Assembly (NCBI GenBank): GCA_020635255.1
Contig: JACKAC010000003.1
Coordinates: 134,269 to 198,268 of the forward strand
Source: Ignavibacteriales bacterium
GTDB taxonomy: Bacteria > Bacteroidota > Ignavibacteria > Tepidaquicellales > Tepidaquicellaceae
DNA length: 64,000 nucleotides
Direction of reading: 5' to 3'
The notes beneath the pieces are model-generated. The model was not told the DNA's origin. It saw only the letters and a program-made list of their open reading frames with translations, and searched no databases. Each line of letters begins with the position of its first letter. The first letter of the stretch is position 1. Below, in pieces: positions 32,000-39,133 of the stretch. A program made the position numbers and the translations under genes.

Positions 32000-33304
32000 T
32001 TAAACTGCGGGAAGCTCGAGCACAAATGCGCTTCCCTTTCCAAGCATACTTTCACATCTTAACTTCCCCCCTACTAATTCTGCCAGATTCTTTGCTACCA
32101 CTAAACCTACTCCTATCGGGTCCTCGACTCCGGGGTGGTCTACATCCGCATCACTTGATAATAGCTGTGATGCCTCTGCCTCGCTGATTCCGCCCCCCTC
32201 GTCTATTATCTCACACCTCACCAGTTCACCGTCGGGTGAGACGTAGGCGTAGATATTCTTTCCCGGAGGAGTAAACCTCACTGCATTGGAAATGAGATTA
32301 TTTAATATTTGTAAAACAATCCTTTTGTCGGAATTTATTGGAATGATCTCTTTCGATGTCTTAAATATAGAGTTGATCCTTTTCGATTGTATCTTTGCCG
32401 AAGACTGCCTCATCGCGAGCGATACTATGTCCGGAAAATTAAATTCGCTCTTATTTAGTTCAAGCTTCCCCTCAGTCATCGCTTCGTACATATCGATATT
32501 GTTGACCAGCTCCGTTATCGTTAGAGCGCTCACTTCTATGTCATCCATCATCTCCGTTATCTCGTCAAACGATAGACTTGTATTTGCTTTGATATATTGA
32601 GAGTATCCGATTATTGAGGTTAGGTAATTCCTCACCCCTCGCGATATGGAGATGTGTTTTTTACCTGTCGTCGGTAGAATGCTCTCCTGTTTGGCTTCAC
32701 TCTCCGCTTGCGGTTTAACTTGATCTTGTGGGTATTTCGTTAAAAGAGGTGCGTTATCGGCGATCACACTGCCAGCTTTTTCGTTCTCCCCCATATTCAG
32801 ATACGATTCCGCAATTGTCCTTACTATTTCTGCTGTACCTTCGTCACCCTCGCCTTCCTTTAGCGAAAGAGCATCTTCATAATACTCCACCGCTTCGAGA
32901 TATTCTTTCATTGAAAAATACAGCTTGGCAATGTTGAGCAGGACGATGTATTCGTGGTCCGCGTCACCGAGCGCCCTATACAGCGACAGTGCTTTTTCGT
33001 AATTACCCAGTGCCGCTTGGTTGTCACCTATTGCTTTGTTTGTAAATCCGAGGTTATTTAGAGATGCCGCTTCCCCGTAAAGATCTCCCGTCGTTTCAAA
33101 TATCTCCGCGCTCCCGTTAAAACATTCTGTAGCCAGGCTGTACTCGCCCGCAGACCTGTACTCGTTGCCGAGCAATAGCAGTGCGTGTGCGAGAGATTCG
33201 GAGTCGCCGGAAGATTTAAACACTTCTGTAGAGTTCTTTAGCGTAACGATTCTTTCTTCAGGTCCGAGATTCGGGAGATTTTTTTCAAGGTCCTGGATCT
33301 TCAC
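32000..33304 (-). CDS. TPR-histidine-kinase-like protein lacking the phospho-acceptor His (pseudokinase)
   Basis: A 434-residue paralogue of the kinase at 29680, with about four TPRs in residues 20-190, a linker, a HisKA-like region and a HATPase domain. Aligned with the active kinase, the H-box 'VAHDLKNPLNAVLGYAQLV' is replaced by 'ISRGVRNYLTSIIGYSQYI', so His becomes Arg222. The ATP-binding boxes remain: N box 'LNNLISNAVRFT', G1 'DEGGGIS' and G2 'GVGL', although no F box is clear. It should bind ATP yet cannot autophosphorylate on His. It could dimerise with, or be an allosteric regulator of, its active paralogue encoded in the same operon. Confidence 0.88.
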   Translation of the reverse strand: MKIQDLEKNLPNLGPEERIVTLKNSTEVFKSSGDSESLAHALLLLGNEYRSAGEYSLATECFNGSAEIFETTGDLYGEAASLNNLGFTNKAIGDNQAALGNYEKALSLYRALGDADHEYIVLLNIAKLYFSMKEYLEAVEYYEDALSLKEGEGDEGTAEIVRTIAESYLNMGENEKAGSVIADNAPLLTKYPQDQVKPQAESEAKQESILPTTGKKHISISRGVRNYLTSIIGYSQYIKANTSLSFDEITEMMDDIEVSALTITELVNNIDMYEAMTEGKLELNKSEFNFPDIVSLAMRQSSAKIQSKRINSIFKTSKEIIPINSDKRIVLQILNNLISNAVRFTPPGKNIYAYVSPDGELVRCEIIDEGGGISEAEASQLLSSDADVDHPGVEDPIGVGLVVAKNLAELVGGKLRCESMLGKGSAFVLELPAV

Positions 33305-33314
33305 AAATGTTTAT

Positions 33315-33776
33315 TTAGTAAGGTTTCTTTATCATGCTGAGTTGAGCCCACTCCTTTTCCTCCGCGCTGACCGCCGCATAACCGAGCACTCCGCCCGATG
33401 CGCGCGCTACCTGGTCCGCAAAAGTTAAATAGCTGTCGTACAACTCCTTCGCAAATTCCGCGTCGAGTTGAGGGAATACCTCGTTCAATTTTTTCAACTC
33501 TCCTGCAATTTGCTTATTCCTTTCAAGCGAATCTTCCGGTAAACTTTTCACATAATCGTTAAACGTATCGTCGAACAGCTTATCTACCTCGTAATAATAA
33601 TCCTTCAAAATTGAATCGTTTTTCATGCTCCTGAAATGAGCTACTTTTTCTGCCCAGTCCTTCTCTGCATCGTCTATCTTGTGATCTGCTCCTGCTACCA
33701 ATATTGCTATCAGCACAGGCGCCTCGATAAGCATTCTTTGTTCCTGCTCCGTAAGGTTTGCTAAATATGAAATCAT
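33315..33776 (-). CDS. TerB-like helical protein, 153 aa
   Basis: A cytoplasmic helical protein. The N-terminal half, 'LTEQEQRMLIEAPVLIAILVAGADHKIDDAEKDWAEKV', resembles the TerB/YjiS-type calcium- or metal-binding core ('VLIA...AD..ID..E'), with an acidic cluster near residue 35. No catalytic motif is visible. It is the first gene of the kinase operon: ten bases separate its stop from the start of the pseudokinase gene. TerB-type proteins occur in stress and membrane-associated response systems, but assignment here rests on a short pattern match. Confidence 0.6.
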   Translation of the reverse strand: MISYLANLTEQEQRMLIEAPVLIAILVAGADHKIDDAEKDWAEKVAHFRSMKNDSILKDYYYEVDKLFDDTFNDYVKSLPEDSLERNKQIAGELKKLNEVFPQLDAEFAKELYDSYLTFADQVARASGGVLGYAAVSAEEKEWAQLSMIKKPY

Positions 33777-33906
33777 GTATTTTAAGTGAATTTAAAAAGA
33801 ATTTTCTAAAATTCAATTTAATCACTATAAAATTAATATTAAATTGAAAACAAGGGTATTGTCAACCCGGTATGCCAGACTGGGAGAGTTTTAATAAATC
33901 ACTATG

Positions 33907-35613
33907 TTAACCTATCAATTCCCGCGCGCTCTTCTCTGCCGCTTCTGTGACTTTCTCACCGCTGATGAGTTTTGCCACCTCCTGTACCTTTTCATCTTCA
34001 CTCAGCGTCTTAATATTAGTCACCGTTTCGTCGTCTTTATCCACCTTCTCGATGAGAAAATGCCTTTCGCTCATTGCCGCTATTTGGGGTAAGTGAGTAA
34101 TCGATATGATCTGGTGTGAGTTTGCCAGCTTCTTCATTACCCTTCCTACCTTACCCGCTATTCTTCCGCTGATACCTGCATCTATTTCGTCAAAAACTAG
34201 TATTGGTACATGGTCTCTGCCTGAAAGTGATGCCTTTATTGCAAGCATTATTCTCGAAATTTCACCGCCGGAAGCTGACTTTCTGAGTGGCGTGAAATCC
34301 GATCCTTTGTTGATTTTTACCAAAAACTCAACATTATCTATGCCGCTCTTAGAAAGTACGATTTTTTCATTTTTAACCAAATAGGAAAAATTTTCCTGTT
34401 CATCACCTGCAATAACATTTGAAATATCTATTTTAAATTCCGCCGATTCCAATCCAACTTCATTAAGATATGTATTTACATCCTTCTCCAGCTCTATTGA
34501 GCTCTTCTTTCTTATTTTTGATAATTCCACCGCCCTTTTATAAACATCATCTTTTTGCGCCTCGACCCTCTTTTTAAGTTTTCCGAGCTCATAATCATAA
34601 TTCTCAGTCATATCAAGCTCTTTCGATAATACCTCAGCTTTATCTACCAGCTCATCCACGGACATATTATACTTCTTTTTCAAAAAATTCAAACTTCCAA
34701 GCCTGTCCCTTATCTGCTCTACCCTCACAGGATCGAAATTTATTCCGCTCTTATAATTATTTAAAAAGTTTGATACTTCTTTTATTGTTATATATGAGCT
34801 TTCCAGATCCTCTGATAGCTTACCAAGATCGCTGTCATACTTTACCGCGTCCTTAAGCTCTTTTAATGCGATCGATACCGACGGATATACACTTTGTTCA
34901 TCATCGTAAAGTATCTTTAATACCGTATCTATACTTTGAGCTATATTTTCGACATTCTCTACCTTACTTAATTCATTTTCCAGCTCCGGTTCTTCACCCT
35001 TCACCGGGTTCACATTGTTTATTTCACGTAGTTGAAATTCTATCACATCTCTTTTCTCGATCAGCTCGTCCTTACGTCTTGTAAGCTCCATATATTCGTT
35101 TACAAGCACTTTATACTCCTCGAACAGCCCTGAGTATTCCGGGAACACATCATTCGGTCCTATGAAGTTATCCAGTATCTTAATGTGAGTTTCTTTCTTT
35201 AGGAGCGACTGGTGTTCATTCTGTGAATGTATATCTATAATGATATCACCGAACTCCTTTAGATCGCTTAATTGGATGGGTGTATCGTTAATAAAATTTC
35301 TGCTCGTACCTTTTTGATTAAGCTCTCTCCTTATTATCACATAACCGTCATTATCATCTAGCTCTTTTGAAACAAGAAAGTCTCTTACTTCTTTATTTCT
35401 TCTAAAATCAAAACTTCCTTCTATTATTAATTTATCAGAGTTACTTCTTATTAATGAAAAATCAGCTCTCTCACCAAGTATCATTGACAGTGCATCGAGT
35501 ATAATACTTTTTCCTGCCCCTGTTTCCCCTGTTAATATGTTTAAACCTTTATCGAACTCTATCTCGGCTTCTTTGATTATTAAATAATTCTTTATGTAAA
35601 GTTTCTCGATCAA
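33907..35613 (-). CDS. recN: DNA repair protein RecN
   Basis: A 568-residue SMC-like ATPase in double-strand-break repair. The Walker A motif GETGAGKS (residues 29-36) follows 'GLNILTG'; 'GGEISRIMLAIKASLSGRD' is the signature motif, 'ILVFDEIDAGISGRIAGKVG' the Walker B and D-loop, and 'QIISITHLPQIAAMSERHFLIEK' the conserved C-terminus. The intervening long coiled coil is evident from heptad-rich Glu/Lys/Leu. Length is normal for the family. RecN loads on broken ends and works with RecA and RecF-pathway proteins. The gene stands alone beside dnaA. Confidence 0.97.
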   Translation of the reverse strand: MIEKLYIKNYLIIKEAEIEFDKGLNILTGETGAGKSIILDALSMILGERADFSLIRSNSDKLIIEGSFDFRRNKEVRDFLVSKELDDNDGYVIIRRELNQKGTSRNFINDTPIQLSDLKEFGDIIIDIHSQNEHQSLLKKETHIKILDNFIGPNDVFPEYSGLFEEYKVLVNEYMELTRRKDELIEKRDVIEFQLREINNVNPVKGEEPELENELSKVENVENIAQSIDTVLKILYDDEQSVYPSVSIALKELKDAVKYDSDLGKLSEDLESSYITIKEVSNFLNNYKSGINFDPVRVEQIRDRLGSLNFLKKKYNMSVDELVDKAEVLSKELDMTENYDYELGKLKKRVEAQKDDVYKRAVELSKIRKKSSIELEKDVNTYLNEVGLESAEFKIDISNVIAGDEQENFSYLVKNEKIVLSKSGIDNVEFLVKINKGSDFTPLRKSASGGEISRIMLAIKASLSGRDHVPILVFDEIDAGISGRIAGKVGRVMKKLANSHQIISITHLPQIAAMSERHFLIEKVDKDDETVTNIKTLSEDEKVQEVAKLISGEKVTEAAEKSARELIG

Positions 35614-35946
35614 CTTTTCAACCTTTAGGAATATCTATATTGTATTTTAATATATAAAAAAATTAGAAACAGATATAGTCTTGTTAGTTATGTGGAAAAT
35701 ATCAAATAGTATTGATTTTTGGTATGAATAAAGGGGATTACCGTATCCCGTAATTCACATAGCATTGTTAAAAAACGCCGGCTCTTAAAAATTCGCAAAA
35801 ATTCGGGGCGGATTTCCTGCGAATATTCTTAAATATGTTAATAAGCCGGTGCACAAAGAGCCTCTACTGACAAGATACTAACACAAACAAAAAACCTCCG
35901 CTTAAAAAGAGGAGGTCTGAAAATTTTTATACGATTTTTACAAACA
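35614..35946. other. Gap between recN and dnaA with two DnaA-like boxes and the dnaA terminator
   Basis: TGTGGAAAA (35691-35699, reverse of TTTTCCACA) is a one-mismatch DnaA box, and TGTTAATAA (35836-35844) matches the TTATTAACA family found on the other side of dnaA. A hairpin at 35889-35916 (ACCTCC with GGAGGT, a T run on the minus strand) should terminate dnaA transcription. There is no ORF. These extra boxes could make a second part of a bipartite origin. Confidence 0.5.
35889..35916 (-). terminator. Rho-independent terminator of dnaA
   Basis: Read on the minus strand: ACCTCC, a loop of about 11 bases, then GGAGGT followed by TTTTT. It lies 31 bases past the dnaA stop. Confidence 0.75.
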
Positions 35947-37482
35947 CTACATGTTTTTGATCTTCTCGATTATTCCCTCTACCTGTCTCTTTATCTCTAT
36001 ATCCCTCTTCATCTGATCCGATATCATCTTATGTGAATACAATACCGTTGCGTGGTCTTTTCCGCCGAAGTTCAACCCGATAGTTTCCAGCGTATTGTTC
36101 GTAAGTTCTTTTGCTAGGTACATAGCTACCTGCCTTGCAAATGCCACATCCTTTGTTCTTCTGCGTGATAGGATCTGGTTCTCGGAGATCTTGTAAAACT
36201 CTGAGACGTTGAATATGATATTCTCGATGGAAATGTGTCTGGAGCGTTTTACATTGCCTACAACACGGCTTATGACCTTCTCAGCCACATCTAGGGTTAT
36301 CTGTCCTTTGTGAACGAGAGCGCTCTCAGCGATCATTCCTACGATACATCCCTCTATTGTTCGTATACTGTCCTTTACATTTGTTGCGATGTAGTGAATA
36401 ATTTCTTCCGGTACCGATACACCTGCCGCTTCAAACTTCTTTTGCGTGATAGCGACTCTCATCTCCCAGTTCGGCGGTTGTATATCTACCGTAATGCCCC
36501 ACTGGAATCTCGATATGAGCCTCTCCTCTATGCCCTTTATCTGGCTGATAGGTTTATCGCTCGAAAATATGATGTGTTTCTTTTCGTTGAATAAGGAGTT
36601 GAATATCTGGTACATAAAATCCTGAGTCTTTTCCTTACCGCTCAGGTTCTGAATATCGTCGAGAATAAGTACGTCCAGTGACTTGTAAAATGAATCCAGC
36701 TTCTTTGTACCGCCGGTATTGGATGAAAAATCTATCCTCTCTTTTGCTATCGATGTTGTGAACTGTGTCGTAAAGTCTGGTGCAGTAGTGTAATATATCT
36801 TCTTATCCGGAAATTTCTTCAGTATCTCATTGCCGATCGCCTGTACCAGGTGAGTCTTGCCGAGTCCAACTCCTCCGTAAACAAAGAACGGGTTGTATGT
36901 TCTGCCAGGATTGTTCGTAATTGCGTAAGCCGCCGCGGTTGCCAGCTCGTTGCTTTCACCTTTTATAAAATAATCGAATGTATTCTTTGGGTATAGGTTA
37001 GATGCGTATTCTTTTTTGCCTGTGATAATGTTAAAGTCATATGGGTCATCTGCGATTCGGTCCTCTTCTTCGGCGATTCTTATGCTTGTTCTCTCTGCGG
37101 GCGCTTCTTCGTGGATTCCCGGCGTGAATAGGTTCAGTTGGCTTACTTCGTACTTTAGCTTTCCGTTCTCGCCCAGTATACCGCTGTCGATTATGCGCGC
37201 GATCTGTGAATTGTAACGGCGCTCTATCATGCCGTAGTAATCTTCGCTCGGCACGGATACTGTTAATACCCCTTCTTTAAAACTTTTTGGTGTGATTACG
37301 GAGAACCAGGTGTTGATCTCTCCTTCTTTGATGGAATCCGATAGTAACTCTAAGAACTTTCCCCAAACCTGCTCCGCGTCTTTCTGCTCTACTGGTTTTG
37401 TGTCGGCTGGACTTACTTGGTTTTGGGCTCTACTGTCAAAAGGTTCGTTGATGTCATTTAGATTAGTAGAGTAACTTGCCAC
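35947..37482 (-). CDS. dnaA: Chromosomal replication initiator protein DnaA
   Basis: A 511-residue initiator. Domain I begins at 'AEQVWGKFLELLSDSIKEGEINTWF' (residues 36-60), preceded by an unusual extension of about 35 residues; domain III has Walker A GGVGLGKT (203-210) and Walker B 'VLILDD' (271-276); domain IV carries 'RRRTKDVAFARQVAMYLAKEL' and the box-recognition signature 'GKDHATVLYSHKM'. The start is a GTG at 37482; no ATG lies in frame before domain I, and no strong ribosome-binding site is seen. It is flanked by recN and alr instead of dnaN, and boxes for its product lie just upstream. Confidence 0.97.
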   Translation of the reverse strand: MASYSTNLNDINEPFDSRAQNQVSPADTKPVEQKDAEQVWGKFLELLSDSIKEGEINTWFSVITPKSFKEGVLTVSVPSEDYYGMIERRYNSQIARIIDSGILGENGKLKYEVSQLNLFTPGIHEEAPAERTSIRIAEEEDRIADDPYDFNIITGKKEYASNLYPKNTFDYFIKGESNELATAAAYAITNNPGRTYNPFFVYGGVGLGKTHLVQAIGNEILKKFPDKKIYYTTAPDFTTQFTTSIAKERIDFSSNTGGTKKLDSFYKSLDVLILDDIQNLSGKEKTQDFMYQIFNSLFNEKKHIIFSSDKPISQIKGIEERLISRFQWGITVDIQPPNWEMRVAITQKKFEAAGVSVPEEIIHYIATNVKDSIRTIEGCIVGMIAESALVHKGQITLDVAEKVISRVVGNVKRSRHISIENIIFNVSEFYKISENQILSRRRTKDVAFARQVAMYLAKELTNNTLETIGLNFGGKDHATVLYSHKMISDQMKRDIEIKRQVEGIIEKIKNM

Positions 37483-37888
37483 GATAAGAGGTTTAAATGT
37501 TTATTAACAATTCTTGATTACTTAAAATACTACTTTAAGTGAACGCATATTTCGTAAAGAAAAAAACCCTCATCCCGGCTGTTTTGTTAACACAGAGCCT
37601 AAGGGCTAAACAACAATTATTTCAAGGGGTTATGCTAATTGTACGGGGTTCTTAACAAGAGGTGTTAATAACTTTAGCTGAAATTTTTACCCAATAAAAA
37701 TGCGATGTTAAGAACCGATGATTATTAACAAGTTGTTAACAGATACGAACTTGTAAATTTTAATATATAATATTAAACAAACTTGTTTACTTTGTCAAGA
37801 TTTTGAACTCATTTTCTCCGCAATTTCGCACAAAAATGTGTACGGATTAATAAATATTTTTTCAAGACAGCTTTTACTAAGTTTGTAA
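37483..37888. other. oriC: Probable replication origin (oriC) with TTNTTAACA boxes
   Basis: This 406-base non-coding region between divergent dnaA and alr holds seven copies of TTNTTAACA: forward at 37501, 37584, 37649, 37722 and 37733, reverse at 37663-37671 and 37706-37714. The last two forward boxes are 11 bases apart. An AT-rich stretch at 37752-37785 could be the unwinding element. The consensus differs from the standard TTATCCACA by replacing CCACA with TAACA. An isolated related box occurs on the other side of dnaA. Location next to dnaA and box density support oriC. Confidence 0.7.
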
Positions 37889-39049
37889 ATGAAAAAGAAC
37901 AATTCCCCTTCAAACGGATACGATACTTATGCGGAGATTAATTTAAGGAATTTAAAGGACAATTTTAACATAATACGTAAAGCCTCCAATTTAAAAAATA
38001 AGTCCAAAAATACAAAGATCTGTGCTGTTGTTAAGGCAAATGCCTACGGGCACGGCATGACACGCATTGCCGAAGAGCTGATCGATTGCGGAGCGGATTA
38101 TCTCGGTACTGCTTTTCTCACTGAATCGGTCGACCTTAGAGAATATCTCAGTTTGAAAATGAAAAACGCGAAGATACTTTGCCTTGGCGCGCTCACACTC
38201 GACACCGAACATTTCAAAGACGTAATTGAAAATGCCATTGAAGTTACAATAACAGATCTGAAATCTGCAAAGGCTCTCGATAAATACGCGGCCTTACAAA
38301 ATAAAATCGTGAACGTTCACGTAAAGCTCGACACAGGGATGAACCGGATAGGATTCCTTGCAAAGGACGCGTACAAAGCTGTGAGCGAATTGAAGAAATT
38401 AAAAAATTTAAACCTGGTTGGCATATACTCTCACTACGCGACCGCCGAACAGCCGGGAAATTCATACTCGCTCAAACAATTGAAAACCTTCAAGGATGTC
38501 GTCTCGGAAATAGAAAGTAATATCCATAAATTCGAACTTAAGCATATAGAAAATTCCGGCGGAATACTTAATTTCCGCGATGATTTCTGCAATATGACGC
38601 GTCCCGGTATCATGCTCTACGGATACTACACCGACAGGACAAAGGTGAAAAAAGACATCGGCTTAAAGCCGGTGATGCGAATGGTATCGAAGGTTAGCCT
38701 CGTTAAAGAGCTGCCGAAAGGAGAGAGCATATCCTACGGCAGAAAATATACCACTACAAGGAAAACACGCATTGCGTCCATACCTATCGGTTACGGTGAC
38801 GGCTACCCGCGCGCTCTTACGAATAAAGCAAAAGTCTTCATCAACAAAAAACTCTATCCTTCCGTCGGCACCGTGTGTATGGATTGGATTATGGCTGAGG
38901 TCGGAATGAAAGATAAAATTAATCCAAACGACAAAGTTATAATATTCGGTCCCGAATATACCGCCGACGATCTCGCAAAATTGATCGATACTATTCCATA
39001 CGAGATAATTACGAATGTTTCCGACAGGGTAAAAAGGATTTACGTATAG
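37889..39049 (+). CDS. alr: Alanine racemase
   Basis: A 386-residue PLP enzyme that makes D-alanine for peptidoglycan. The PLP lysine is Lys49 in 'CAVVKANAYGHG'; 'HVKLDTGMNRIGF' and 'RPGIMLYGYY' follow in the normal order; 'SYGRKYTTTRKTRIASIPIGYGDGYPR' carries the catalytic Tyr segment of the C-terminal beta domain. The N-terminus starts with a short Lys/Asn tail and then 'AEINLRNLKDNFN', typical for Alr. It starts a plus-strand run toward uvrC and lies immediately beside the proposed origin. Confidence 0.97.
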   Translation: MKKNNSPSNGYDTYAEINLRNLKDNFNIIRKASNLKNKSKNTKICAVVKANAYGHGMTRIAEELIDCGADYLGTAFLTESVDLREYLSLKMKNAKILCLGALTLDTEHFKDVIENAIEVTITDLKSAKALDKYAALQNKIVNVHVKLDTGMNRIGFLAKDAYKAVSELKKLKNLNLVGIYSHYATAEQPGNSYSLKQLKTFKDVVSEIESNIHKFELKHIENSGGILNFRDDFCNMTRPGIMLYGYYTDRTKVKKDIGLKPVMRMVSKVSLVKELPKGESISYGRKYTTTRKTRIASIPIGYGDGYPRALTNKAKVFINKKLYPSVGTVCMDWIMAEVGMKDKINPNDKVIIFGPEYTADDLAKLIDTIPYEIITNVSDRVKRIYV

Positions 39050-39133
39050 AATATAATTCATTATTCCTATATTTAATAAATTTATTTCTCAAACTATCGA
39101 CGCTTCCGTGAGAATACGGGGGATTCCTATTCC

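Noticed and set aside
37561..37620. A terminator or tRNA-like hairpin inside the origin region (CCTAAGGGCTAAAC)
   Set aside because: The stem is short and no T run or tRNA elements are present; the TTNTTAACA boxes explain the region better.
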